From contig JAQBNH010000003.1 of NCBI GenBank assembly GCA_028288705.1, positions 364,655 to 428,654 on the forward strand: a stretch of DNA of 64,000 bases. The letters are read 5' to 3'. The notes under the pieces were generated by a model that had not been told where the DNA came from, searched no databases, and was given only the letters and a program-made list of their open reading frames with translations. The stretch's first letter is position 1. Every line of letters starts with the position of its first letter. This stretch comes from Ferruginibacter sp. Its GTDB lineage: Bacteria > Bacteroidota > Bacteroidia > Chitinophagales > Chitinophagaceae. The translations under genes were made by a program, and so were the position numbers. This document shows, piece after piece, positions 53,457-61,752 of this stretch.

Positions 53457-54719
53457 ATGAAGGTTTTAATCAAGCAGGCCAACATCGTACATCCCCGCTC
53501 TCCTCATCATGGCCAGGTTCGTGACATCCTCGTAATCAATGGTTTAATCAAAGAAATTGCTGCAACGATCACAGCTGATGAAGCCACCATGATAACAGGG
53601 ACTCATCTTCACGTGAGTTCGGGCTGGGTGGATTGCTTTGCAGATTTTGCTGATCCTGGCTATGAGCACCGCGAGACGATGTCGACGGGCGCCGCTGCTG
53701 CTGCAGCCGGCGGCTTCACAGATGTATTCCTGATCCCTAACAGTTCACCGGTGGTCTCTTCAAAAAGCCAGGTAGAATATATTTTGCAGAATGCTGCAAG
53801 GGTTGCAGTAAACCTCCACCCGCTTGCCTCCATCAGCAAGAACGCCGAAGGAAAAGAACTGGCAGAAATGTATGATATGCACCGCAGCGGAGCATTGGCT
53901 TTTACAGATGGCATTCATTCGGTTCAAAGCCCCGGACTCGTATTAAAAGCACTGCAATATTTGCTCGCGATTGATGGAACGCTGATACAGTTGCCGGATG
54001 ATAAATCCGTTGGCGGACATGGCCTGATGAATGAAGGCATCATGAGCACCAGGCTCGGGTTACCGGGCAAGCCTGCTATTGGAGAAGAACTGATGATCGC
54101 CCGCGACATCGAATTATTACGTTACACGAAATCACGTTTACACATCACCGGTATCTCCACACAAAAAGGTATCGACCTGGTTCGGGCAGCGAAAAAGGAA
54201 GGGCTGAATCTGACCTGTTCCGCTACAGCCTACCATGCCGGTTTTTGTGATGAAGACCTGAACGCCTATGATACGAACCTTAAAGTAAATCCCCCACTTC
54301 GTTCGCGCGCCGATAGGAATGCTGTAAAAACGGCGATTGCAGATGGAACGATTGATTGCTTGTCTTCGCACCACAGTCCGCAGCACCTCGACGATAAAGC
54401 CTGCGAATTTGAATACGCAAAAAACGGGATGATCGGGTTGGAGACTTTGTTTGCGGCGGTAAATGAATTTCACCCGGACTTAACCCTCCTGGTAGAACAA
54501 TTAACGGATCGTCCCAGGAAAATATTTGGCTTGCCGCTGATTTCGCTGGAAGCAGGTGCTGAAGCCTGCCTTACCATCTTTGAGCCATCAGAAACATTCG
54601 TTTACGAATCCGGACATATCCGCTCCAAATCTAAAAACACAGCTTATATTGGCTGCCAGCTGAAAGGAAAGGTTAGCGGCATCATCAACAAAAATCAACT
54701 GGTCATAAATAAACAGTAA
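53457..54719 (+). CDS. Dihydroorotase homologue lacking metal ligands (probably non-catalytic)
   Basis: A 420-residue amidohydrolase-fold protein clearly related to dihydroorotase (KVLIKQANIVHPRSPHHGQV, TDVFLIPNSSPVVSSKSQVE, VNPPLRSRADRNAVKTAI). The active-site consensus is broken: where dihydroorotase has DLHVHLRDPG this protein has DCFADFADPG (59-68), losing both HxH metal ligands and the substrate arginine; a later ligand His is Gly232 and the catalytic Asp is His305. It is therefore likely non-catalytic, like Pseudomonas PyrC', which supports aspartate transcarbamoylase assembly. ATG at 53457 is chosen. Its stop overlaps the next ATG (TAATG). No other pyrimidine gene is in the window. Confidence 0.85.
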   Translation: MKVLIKQANIVHPRSPHHGQVRDILVINGLIKEIAATITADEATMITGTHLHVSSGWVDCFADFADPGYEHRETMSTGAAAAAAGGFTDVFLIPNSSPVVSSKSQVEYILQNAARVAVNLHPLASISKNAEGKELAEMYDMHRSGALAFTDGIHSVQSPGLVLKALQYLLAIDGTLIQLPDDKSVGGHGLMNEGIMSTRLGLPGKPAIGEELMIARDIELLRYTKSRLHITGISTQKGIDLVRAAKKEGLNLTCSATAYHAGFCDEDLNAYDTNLKVNPPLRSRADRNAVKTAIADGTIDCLSSHHSPQHLDDKACEFEYAKNGMIGLETLFAAVNEFHPDLTLLVEQLTDRPRKIFGLPLISLEAGAEACLTIFEPSETFVYESGHIRSKSKNTAYIGCQLKGKVSGIINKNQLVINKQ

Positions 54720-55207
54720 TGAAATTATCTCCAACATATAAAGGGCTGATCGTTGGTGCGCTCATGATCATCGTGTCGCTCCTCATTTACAAATTCCGTG
54801 GAAATTTTGATAACAACCTACAGTACATTGCTTACTTCCTGTACATCGCAGGCATCGTTTGGACACTGGTGGATTTTCACCGGAATCCCGCAGGAGATCA
54901 GTCATTCAAACATTATTTTTCACAGGGCTTTAAATGTTTTATCGTTATCACCTTGCTGATGGTGGCCTTCACTTATATCTTTTTAAAAATGAATCCTTCT
55001 TTCCGTGAAGAGATGGGAAACAATTATCGCAATGAATTGGTGAAAAAAGGCAATTATACTCCGCAGGAAATCGACACGATGGTGTTGAAAGCAAAGGATT
55101 ATTTTGTGACCATGCTCACCTCTATGGCCATCTTTAGTTACCTCGTAATCGGTGGCCTCGTAACCCTGATCGTTTCAGGTGTTTTAAGTCAGCAGAAAAG
55201 AAACTAG
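54719..55207 (+). CDS. DUF4199 family membrane protein
   Basis: A 162-residue membrane protein of the Bacteroidota family DUF4199. Four hydrophobic helices are visible: GLIVGALMIIVSLLIYKF (about 9-26), YIAYFLYIAGIVWTLVDF (36-53), CFIVITLLMVAFTYIFLK (about 73-90) and FSYLVIGGLVTLIVSGVL (about 139-156). Between helices 3 and 4 lies a charged helical loop with RNELVKKGNYTPQEIDTM. Its function is unknown. It is translationally coupled to the dihydroorotase-like gene and precedes a family 2 glycosyltransferase by 29 bases, a gene order that recurs in the phylum as far as I recall. Confidence 0.85.
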   Translation: MKLSPTYKGLIVGALMIIVSLLIYKFRGNFDNNLQYIAYFLYIAGIVWTLVDFHRNPAGDQSFKHYFSQGFKCFIVITLLMVAFTYIFLKMNPSFREEMGNNYRNELVKKGNYTPQEIDTMVLKAKDYFVTMLTSMAIFSYLVIGGLVTLIVSGVLSQQKRN

Positions 55208-55236
55208 TTTCGCAAAGGCGCGTTTAAAAAAATATT

Positions 55237-56178
55237 ATGGATCTGTCAATAGTAATACCACTTTTCAACGAAGAAGAATCCCTGCCGGAACTGGCTGCGT
55301 GGATTCGCCGTGTGATGGAAGTTCATCACTATAGTTACGAAGTGATCATGGTAGATGACGGCAGTACGGATGCATCATGGGATGTGGTAGAAAATTTAAG
55401 AAAAGAAAATGCTTTCATCAAAGGCATTCGCTTTCAACGCAATTATGGAAAAAGTGCTGCGCTAAATGAGGGCTTTAAAGCCGCCCAGGGTGAGGTCATT
55501 ATTACCATGGATGCGGATATGCAGGACAGTCCGGATGAGATCCCCGAACTGCGTAAAATGATTGTTGAAGATGGTTACGATATGGTGAGTGGCTGGAAAA
55601 AGGTTCGCTTTGACAATACCTTCAAAAAAAATATTCCTTCTAAACTATTTAATGCTGCGGCAAGAAGAACTTCCGGCATTCAACTGAATGATTTTAACTG
55701 CGGACTTAAATCTTACCGCCGGAAAGTGGTAAAAAGTATCGAAGTGTACGGCGAAATGCATCGTTATATACCGATCCTGGCGAAATGGGCAGGATTCAGG
55801 AAGATCGGCGAGAAGGTAGTAGAACATCGTGCGCGGAAATATGGTATTACAAAGTTTGGCTGGGAACGTTTTGTCAACGGTTTCCTGGATCTCTTTTCCA
55901 TCATGTTCGTTGGGAAATTTGGCAAACGCCCGATGCACTTTTTCGGACTTTGGGGAACGTTCGCATTCCTTTTTGGTTTGATCATTTTTGTCTACCTCAC
56001 CATCACGAAATTCTTTTTTGATCAGACAGGGCTAACCCAAAGGCCGATGTTCTTTTTCGCGATCATGCTGATGATCATCGGTTCCCAATTATTCCTCGCC
56101 GGTTTTATCGGGGAACTCATCGCCAGAAATTCTACCGAAAGAAATAATTACCTCGTAGAAGAAAAACTCGGGTTATAA
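55237..56178 (+). CDS. Family 2 glycosyltransferase (DPM1/GtrB/ArnC-like), membrane-bound
   Basis: A 313-residue polyprenyl-phosphate sugar transferase. The GT2 domain opens with DLSIVIPLFNEEESLPELAA, contains MVDDGSTDASWDVV and the metal-binding MDADMQDSPDEIPELRKM near residue 90. The last 80 residues have two membrane helices (FGLWGTFAFLFGLIIFVYLT and FFAIMLMIIGSQLFLAGF), as in GtrB and ArnC, which load a sugar on undecaprenyl phosphate. It precedes a GT4 gene by only 3 bases. The operon probably serves the surface glycan or lipid A/LPS. Sugar unknown. Confidence 0.9.
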   Translation: MDLSIVIPLFNEEESLPELAAWIRRVMEVHHYSYEVIMVDDGSTDASWDVVENLRKENAFIKGIRFQRNYGKSAALNEGFKAAQGEVIITMDADMQDSPDEIPELRKMIVEDGYDMVSGWKKVRFDNTFKKNIPSKLFNAAARRTSGIQLNDFNCGLKSYRRKVVKSIEVYGEMHRYIPILAKWAGFRKIGEKVVEHRARKYGITKFGWERFVNGFLDLFSIMFVGKFGKRPMHFFGLWGTFAFLFGLIIFVYLTITKFFFDQTGLTQRPMFFFAIMLMIIGSQLFLAGFIGELIARNSTERNNYLVEEKLGL

Positions 56179-56181
56179 TTC

Positions 56182-57330
56182 TTGGAGCAACAGCGAAAAA
56201 ATATCGTCATCATCGGCCCGGCATTTCCTTTGCGTGGCGGTGGCATGGCCTCCTTTAATGAGCGACTGGCAAGGGCTTTCCAGGATGAAGGCCACCGCGT
56301 AAGCATCTTTACTTTTTCATTGCAATACCCTTCATTTCTTTTTCCCGGCACTTCACAATACTCCACTGAAGAAGCACCGGAAGGGCTTGATATTAAAGTG
56401 CTGATCAACTCCGTAAATCCCTTTAACTGGATAAAAGTCGGATGGAGATTAAAAAAATTACGCCCCGATATTATTGTTGTACGATATTGGTTGCCATTTA
56501 TGGGGCCATGTTTCGGAACGATCTTACGCATCGCCAAAACCAACGGCCACTCAAAAATTGTTTGTATTGCTGATAACATTATTCCTCATGAAAAGCGTTT
56601 TGGCGATAAGCCATTTACGCAATATTTTATCAAACCGGTAGATGCATTTATTACGATGAGCCAGCAGGTGCTGAAGGATTTACGAACTTTTACCAGCACG
56701 AAAGCTGCGCTGTATATCCCCCATCCGCTGTACGATCATTTCGGTGCAAAGAAATCTAAACCAGGAGCCAGGCAGACCTTACATATAGAACAGGACGATT
56801 TTGTCCTGTTATTTTTTGGTTTTATTCGCAAGTACAAAGGATTGGATTTACTTTTTGATGCAATAGCAATTTTAAAATCAGACAAGATTCCTATTCAAGG
56901 TTTAAAATTATTAGTCGCAGGAGAATTTTACGAAGACCGTTCATTTTACGAAGCCAAGATTAATGAACTGGGAATCGCGGATTTGCTGGACTTGCATACT
57001 TCGTTTATCGCTGACCGTGACATTGCCAATTTCTTTTGCGCTGCAGATGTAGTGGTGCAACCTTACCGGCATGCCACGCAGAGTGGGGTTACGCCGCTCG
57101 CCTATCACTTTGACGTGCCGATGATCGTTACGAATGTTGGCGGTTTGCCTGATATGGTGCCGGATCAGATCGCAGGGTTAATCGCTGAACCAACGGCACA
57201 GTCGCTGGCTGAAAAGATTCGGGAATTCCATAACACAGGCGCAGCTCATTTTTTACCCGGTCTTCAACAGGAAAAATTAAAATACAGCTGGCACAATATG
57301 GTTAACGGGATCCTGGAGATTAGTCGTTAG
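56182..57330 (+). CDS. Family 4 glycosyltransferase (TTG start)
   Basis: A 382-residue cytoplasmic GT-B enzyme. The N-terminus NIVIIGPAFPLRGGGMASFN is typical, with the donor-binding half showing LHIEQDDFVLLFFGFIRKYK, GLKLLVAGEFYED, CAADVVVQPYRHATQSGVTP and VTNVGGLPDMV, all common GT4 motifs. The only start that keeps the first strand is a TTG at 56182, 3 bases after the preceding stop; no ATG or GTG is available close by. It forms a pair with the GT2 enzyme and presumably extends the same glycan. Confidence 0.88.
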   Translation: MEQQRKNIVIIGPAFPLRGGGMASFNERLARAFQDEGHRVSIFTFSLQYPSFLFPGTSQYSTEEAPEGLDIKVLINSVNPFNWIKVGWRLKKLRPDIIVVRYWLPFMGPCFGTILRIAKTNGHSKIVCIADNIIPHEKRFGDKPFTQYFIKPVDAFITMSQQVLKDLRTFTSTKAALYIPHPLYDHFGAKKSKPGARQTLHIEQDDFVLLFFGFIRKYKGLDLLFDAIAILKSDKIPIQGLKLLVAGEFYEDRSFYEAKINELGIADLLDLHTSFIADRDIANFFCAADVVVQPYRHATQSGVTPLAYHFDVPMIVTNVGGLPDMVPDQIAGLIAEPTAQSLAEKIREFHNTGAAHFLPGLQQEKLKYSWHNMVNGILEISR

Positions 57331-57415
57331 CAGTCATTTTAATTGTGATGCTTTATAGAATTTGCCGGATCCATTTCCGGAAAATTCGCGGCACGATTCC
57401 TGTCCTCCTCACAAG

Positions 57416-57949
57416 ATGAAACATTCTTTACTTCCTCTTTCTCTTATAATCATTGTTATTACAAGTTGTTCGTCTTTAAAACCTGAAAGCTTTGCTACCA
57501 GCCAGCCGGTGCTGGATCCTGTTAAATTTTTTGGCGGCCGTACTGAATCTGCAGGTGTGATGGAATCCCGCGGCGGTAAACCCACAGTGCGTATTACCAC
57601 TAAAACCACCGGCACGTATGCCAACGGCATGTTGCATATTGAGCAGGATCTTTACCCGGAAAATAAAAAGCAGAATCACCGTAGTTTCAACCTGAAAATA
57701 ACTGACGCGCATCATGTAGAAGGCACAGGAAGTGATATCCAGGGAACGGCTCGCGGAGAATTATATGGAAATTATTTTACCTGGAGCTTCCGGTTAAGGA
57801 TAGCCGAAAAAGGTTTAGTGCAGCATGTGAAGATGACGCAATACATGTACCTGATGCCCGACGGGCAAACGCTGATCATCCGGAGTGTTGTAAGAAAATT
57901 CGGGATGATCGTAACGCAAATAACCGAGCAATTTCATAAAGTCGGATAA
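57416..57949 (+). CDS. DUF3833-like lipoprotein
   Basis: A 177-residue lipoprotein. The signal peptide (SLLPLSLIIIVITSC) has the lipid cysteine near residue 18. The remainder resembles DUF3833: PVKFFGGRTESAGVMESRGG, the HIEQDLYPENKKQ strand, GTGSDIQGTARGELYGNYFT, and the C-terminal TLIIRSVVRKFGMIVTQITE. It is likely a lipocalin-type beta-barrel in the envelope, with a possible lipid ligand (inference). It begins 86 bases after the glycosyltransferase stop; ATG at 57416 is chosen because it starts the signal peptide. Function is unknown. Confidence 0.82.
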   Translation: MKHSLLPLSLIIIVITSCSSLKPESFATSQPVLDPVKFFGGRTESAGVMESRGGKPTVRITTKTTGTYANGMLHIEQDLYPENKKQNHRSFNLKITDAHHVEGTGSDIQGTARGELYGNYFTWSFRLRIAEKGLVQHVKMTQYMYLMPDGQTLIIRSVVRKFGMIVTQITEQFHKVG

Positions 57950-58083
57950 CCCGTCGTCCTTCATCAGCTCGCAGATAAACCTTAGCGATCTACCCTAATC
58001 CGCGTAGGAGTAAGAAATAAGCCGCGCAACCGTTGCAAAACCATTTTTTTAGTTTTTATTTTATTGGAACTAAAATATTTGCC

Positions 58084-58896
58084 ATGAATCCGAATAAAGA
58101 TCTTTGGGAGAAAGGAGATTTTACCCGCATCGCCGAAACCATGCGGGAGAGCGGCACCGCATTAGTTACGAGCCTGAATATTCCACCAAATGCAAAGGTG
58201 CTCGACCTGGGTTGCGGCGACGGTACGACAGCCATACCTGCGGCAAAAGCAGGGGCATCCGTCCTGGGTGTTGATATCGCTAAAAATCTTGTTGAAGCCG
58301 GGAATGCCCGGGCAAAAAAAGAAGGCCTTAGCAACATCAGCTTCCAGGAAGGCGATGCTTCTAACCTGGCTGATTTGAAGGATGCAACATTTGATCTCGT
58401 CATAAGCATTTTCGGCGCCATGTTCGCACCCAAGCCAATGGATGTAGCAAAAGAAATAGTACGCGTCACAAAACCCGGGGGTCGCATTGTAATGGGCAAC
58501 TGGATTCCGGGCGATCCGACACTTGTTGCACAACTTTTAAAGATCAGTTCATCTTATACCCCGCCTCCTCCGGAAGGGTTTGTAAGCCCGATGCTTTGGG
58601 GCGTAGAAAGCAATGTGATCGAGCGTTTTGAAGCAGCCGGCATTCCTAAAGAGCATATATCTTTTCAAAAAGACAGTTTTACTTTCCGCGCACCGTACTC
58701 ACCTACTGACTTCGTAAATAATTTCAGGCAGTATTACGGCCCAACAATGAACGCTTTCGAAGCAGCAGAGAAAAATGGTAAAGCACCCGAACTGCAAAAA
58801 GAATTAGAAGACCTGTTCAACAAACAAAATCAGGATGGTGCTGCAGACCGAACCGTCATCCCGGCAACGTTTGCAAAAGTCATTATCCGCAGGTAG
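58084..58896 (+). CDS. Class I SAM-dependent methyltransferase
   Basis: A 270-residue cytoplasmic methyltransferase of the UbiE/COQ5-like type. SAM-binding motif I is NAKVLDLGCGDGTTAIPAAK near residue 40, followed by VLGVDIAKNLVEAGNARAKK, EGDASNLADLKDATFDLVIS (motif II region) and VTKPGGRIVMGNWIPGDPTL (motif III) with a C-terminal cap. The substrate cannot be told; small metabolites are usual for this group. ATG at 58084 (MNPNKDLWEKGDFTRI) is chosen over an upstream start, as it leads directly into the first helix. No operon partner. Confidence 0.88.
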   Translation: MNPNKDLWEKGDFTRIAETMRESGTALVTSLNIPPNAKVLDLGCGDGTTAIPAAKAGASVLGVDIAKNLVEAGNARAKKEGLSNISFQEGDASNLADLKDATFDLVISIFGAMFAPKPMDVAKEIVRVTKPGGRIVMGNWIPGDPTLVAQLLKISSSYTPPPPEGFVSPMLWGVESNVIERFEAAGIPKEHISFQKDSFTFRAPYSPTDFVNNFRQYYGPTMNAFEAAEKNGKAPELQKELEDLFNKQNQDGAADRTVIPATFAKVIIRR

Positions 58897-58976
58897 CCGA
58901 TATTATCAAACGCGTCGTCGCAAATAGGCCGGAACAAATGCCAATTCCAACCGCACCGGCCTGTCTGCATAAACCC

Positions 58977-58984
58977 TAACTTTG
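58977..58984 (+). promoter_or_regulatory. -7 promoter box for gmhAB
   Basis: TAACTTTG fits TAnnTTTG and ends only 4 bases before the gmhA ATG, so transcription probably begins at or within the start codon, giving a leaderless or near-leaderless message. Confidence 0.6.
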
Positions 58985-58988
58985 CAGG

Positions 58989-59591
58989 ATGCAGGAACAG
59001 GTAAAAAAACTTATCCAGTCTTCAATTGATGTCAAACTCCAGGTACTCGCTAATCCCGTTTTACAACAAACATTGATCGATTGCGTAGCGGTTTTATTAA
59101 AGGCTTTTAAAAGCGGTAATAAGGTTTTGTTTTGCGGGAATGGTGGAAGTGCGGCCGACGCGCAACACCTGGCTGCAGAATTCACGGGAAGGTTTTATAC
59201 CGACCGTGAGGCGCTGCCTTCCGAAGCATTACATGTGAACAGTTCCTATATGACCGCTGTGGCCAACGATTACAGCTACGACGTTGTTTACGCGCGTATG
59301 GTGCAGGGGATGGGGAAACCCGGGGATGTATTGGTTGGCCTCAGCACTTCAGGCAACAGCACCAACATCATCAACGCGTTCGAGATGGCGAAGAACAAAG
59401 GTATGACCACAATAGGTTTTACGGGCAGTACAGGGGGAAAGTTAAAGGCACATGCCGATTACCTGCTTAACGTTCCCTCCGACGATACACCGCGCATCCA
59501 GGAAAGTCATATCCTCCTCGGCCATATTATTTGCCAGCTAGTTGAAGAATTGTATTTCCCTGCTGCTCCCGGAAAAAAATCAAGCGTTTAA
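58989..59591 (+). CDS. gmhA: Phosphoheptose isomerase (sedoheptulose 7-phosphate isomerase)
   Basis: GmhA turns sedoheptulose 7-phosphate into D-glycero-D-manno-heptose 7-phosphate, the first step of heptose synthesis for LPS or glycans. The 200-residue protein is a SIS-domain isomerase: GNKVLFCGNGGSAADAQHLA near residue 43, AEFTGRFYTDREALPSEAL, VGLSTSGNSTNIINAFEMAK, and the C-terminal TPRIQESHILLGHIICQLVE, with the expected catalytic Glu and His. The gmhB-like phosphatase gene follows 10 bases later. A -7 box ends 4 bases before the ATG. Confidence 0.95.
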   Translation: MQEQVKKLIQSSIDVKLQVLANPVLQQTLIDCVAVLLKAFKSGNKVLFCGNGGSAADAQHLAAEFTGRFYTDREALPSEALHVNSSYMTAVANDYSYDVVYARMVQGMGKPGDVLVGLSTSGNSTNIINAFEMAKNKGMTTIGFTGSTGGKLKAHADYLLNVPSDDTPRIQESHILLGHIICQLVEELYFPAAPGKKSSV

Positions 59592-59601
59592 ATACCTGCA
59601 T

Positions 59602-60168
59602 ATGCGTGTAGCCCTTCCCGCTATCGATAAAAACTGGACACTTTTTTTAGACCGCGATGGGGTGATCAATTACGAGAAACACGCCGACTATATTCATACC
59701 TGGGACGAGTTTCGCTTTTACGAAGCTGCACTGGATGCATTTAAAATATTCCCTAAAATATTTCAACGAACGATCGTTGTTACGAACCAGAAAGGCGTGG
59801 GCAAAGGTTTGACTAAACTGGAAGACCTTTACCAGATCCACGCTAATATGGAACATGCGGTGATGGAAGCGGGGGGACTGATCGACGCAGTTTATTATTG
59901 CAGCGATATGGATGATAACAGCCCCTTTCGGAAGCCGAACCCGGGCATGGGATACGAAGCGATCAAACGTTTCCCGGAGATCGATCCCAGGCGTTCGCTC
60001 ATGGTGGGCAATACGATCAGTGACATGGAATTTGGACGAAACCTTGGCGCTTTCACCGTGTTTCTTTCTACAACACGTCCTGAGGTTGACCATGCCGATC
60101 CCCGCATTGACGCTGTGTTTCCGAGCCTGATGGCATTCGCAGAAGCCCTGCCTGCTGGTAAGCTTTAG
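59602..60168 (+). CDS. gmhB: HAD-family phosphatase, GmhB-like, without zinc loop
   Basis: A 188-residue HAD-superfamily hydrolase likely to remove the 7-phosphate from heptose 1,7-bisphosphate. Motif I is WTLFLDRDGVINYE with the nucleophilic Asp near residue 14, motif II VVTNQKGVGKGL, motif III region RKPNPGMGYEAIK and motif IV LMVGNTISDMEFGRN. Canonical GmhB has a zinc-binding Cys/His loop just before motif III; here that stretch (YYCSDMDDNSPF) has a single Cys, so the zinc site is missing. ATG at 59602 is 10 bases after gmhA, and the pairing supports a heptose role. The gene symbol is by context. Confidence 0.82.
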   Translation: MRVALPAIDKNWTLFLDRDGVINYEKHADYIHTWDEFRFYEAALDAFKIFPKIFQRTIVVTNQKGVGKGLTKLEDLYQIHANMEHAVMEAGGLIDAVYYCSDMDDNSPFRKPNPGMGYEAIKRFPEIDPRRSLMVGNTISDMEFGRNLGAFTVFLSTTRPEVDHADPRIDAVFPSLMAFAEALPAGKL

Positions 60169-60231
60169 TTAAAGTTGTTTCTCCACTCCAGAGTTTTTTC
60201 TTCACTGCCACATCTTTGATTATTTTTAAGC

Positions 60232-61200
60232 ATGAAATTCCTGACAGCAATCCTTTTAGTCCTGGCAATTCCTTTCATTTCGTTTGCACAACAACCCGAT
60301 CCGGCGATGTTGAAAGCCTGGAAAAAACAAGAGGATTCGCTAAAAACACTTTCTTTTAAAATCATCAACGGCATCAATCCGTCTGATCGCCTTGCGGCGG
60401 ACAGCGTCTTTACCAGGATCCTGGTACGTGCATTAAAACAACCAAATTCTTTTAACTACCCTTTTGATTCTTTGAATATCTCAAAGCTCTATTCGCCCGA
60501 TAGTACTTTTAGAATTTTTACCTGGCAGATGCTGATCAACGAAAACATCGTGCGGCAGCATGGCGCTATTCAAATGAAAACAGCCAATGGTTCTTTAAAA
60601 TTATTTCCCCTGATCGATAAGTCTGATGTAACCCAAAATATTAATGATACCATCGGCAATAACAATGGCTGGATGGGTGCCGTGTATTACAAGATCATCC
60701 TCACCAAATATTTAAATCATCCTTACTATACCCTGCTTGGTTACGATGAGAACAATATTCGCAGCAATAAAAAGATCATAGAAGTATTGGATTTTAAAGA
60801 CGGGCAACCGGTCTTCGGCGGACGCTACTTCAGTATTGAAAACAGCAATGTGTACACGAAGAACATGGCGCGCTTCATCATGGAGTTTAAAAAAGAAGCA
60901 GCACCCCGATTAACTTTCGACAGCGAACTGAATATGATCGTGATGGAACACCTTGTTTCCGAAACAGGTGAGCCAACAAAAAAATGGACGTACATCCCTG
61001 ATGGGGATTATGAAGGATTTAAATGGATCAATGGGAAATGGGCCTATGTAAGTAAGATCTTCAATGAAGTAACAGCTGAAGGCAAAGAGCCCGTGCCTCA
61101 GCCAATCCGCGATGCCAAAGGGAATATCGATAATACCAAATTAAAGGGTAACGAGCTGGATCCACCTGCGCCCATTAAAAAGAAAGTAGAAGACGATTAA
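60232..61200 (+). CDS. Exported conserved hypothetical protein
   Basis: A 322-residue protein with a signal peptide (KFLTAILLVLAIPFISFAQ). No domain of known function was recognised. Notable segments are MLKAWKKQEDSLKTLSFKII, MGAVYYKIILTKYLNHPYYT, YTLLGYDENNIRSNKKIIEV and PRLTFDSELNMIVMEHLVSE. The C-terminal 35 residues are proline- and charge-rich. I recall similar proteins as hypothetical in Chitinophagaceae. It is 63 bases after gmhB and may be cotranscribed. It does not resemble GldN. Its last 4 bases overlap the convergent PPC lipoprotein gene. Confidence 0.75.
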   Translation: MKFLTAILLVLAIPFISFAQQPDPAMLKAWKKQEDSLKTLSFKIINGINPSDRLAADSVFTRILVRALKQPNSFNYPFDSLNISKLYSPDSTFRIFTWQMLINENIVRQHGAIQMKTANGSLKLFPLIDKSDVTQNINDTIGNNNGWMGAVYYKIILTKYLNHPYYTLLGYDENNIRSNKKIIEVLDFKDGQPVFGGRYFSIENSNVYTKNMARFIMEFKKEAAPRLTFDSELNMIVMEHLVSETGEPTKKWTYIPDGDYEGFKWINGKWAYVSKIFNEVTAEGKEPVPQPIRDAKGNIDNTKLKGNELDPPAPIKKKVEDD

Positions 61201-61691
61201 TTCGCTTTCCTGATTTGCAGTTCTTCCCATTCCGTGCTCCCATCTTTTTCCCGCGTAAAAACGATAGAAGGATCGTTCTGGATAACGATCTCGGCAGTCG
61301 TAAAAATAATATTACCATCAAGCAAATGTCCGCCCGTGGTTTTCCCGGTACTTTCTGAAACGGCGATATGCACGTGCGCCCCGTTCAGGGATAACGTTCC
61401 GGTGAGTCCAACAATCTCGAAATGACCAGTGCCTTTAACGCCATCGGATTGGTTGGCGAAACGGATGTTATACTGCGTCAGGCTTCCCACGCAGGTTACG
61501 ATCCACGCGGCCTTCAGCTGCTTTTCCTTTACGAAGGCCAACAACGATTTTTTCAGGTCTTCGCCGGGTTTCAGGCGGATGGCAAAAGTTTGAACGGGCT
61601 GCATAGGCGGTTGTATTTTGGCGGAACAGCCCTGCAGCAGAAATCCTGTGAGGGCAAATGACAGCAAAACTATTTTAACTTTTGTAAACAT
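61197..61691 (-). CDS. PPC (DUF296) domain lipoprotein
   Basis: A 164-residue protein whose start has a lipoprotein signal (KIVLLSFALTGFLLQGC, lipid cysteine near residue 21). The rest is a PPC domain: FAIRLKPGEDLKKSLLAFVK, AAWIVTCVGSLTQYNIRFAN, GHFEIVGLTGTLSLNGAHVH, and GGHLLDGNIIFTTAEIVIQN, with the metal-type histidines kept (HVH and GGHL). PPC domains are usually cytoplasmic DNA-linked proteins in bacteria and plants, so an exported, lipid-anchored form is unusual. A longer upstream frame exists but would overlap msrA and bury the lipobox. It probably binds a metal or small ligand in the envelope. Confidence 0.85.
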   Translation of the reverse strand: MFTKVKIVLLSFALTGFLLQGCSAKIQPPMQPVQTFAIRLKPGEDLKKSLLAFVKEKQLKAAWIVTCVGSLTQYNIRFANQSDGVKGTGHFEIVGLTGTLSLNGAHVHIAVSESTGKTTGGHLLDGNIIFTTAEIVIQNDPSIVFTREKDGSTEWEELQIRKAN

Positions 61692-61752
61692 TTCTGTTGC
61701 GTGGATGTTGTAGTTAGTGTGGTAAATTTGTGCTTCATCCCCCGTTAAAATT

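Noticed and set aside
58926-58962. Inverted repeat AGGCCGG / CCGGCCT as a terminator after the methyltransferase gene
   Set aside because: The loop is 23 bases long and no T-run follows on either strand; kept only as a weak dyad upstream of gmhA.
60232-61200. GldN-type gliding motility protein
   Set aside because: Only the signal peptide and size are similar; the conserved GldN motifs are not present.
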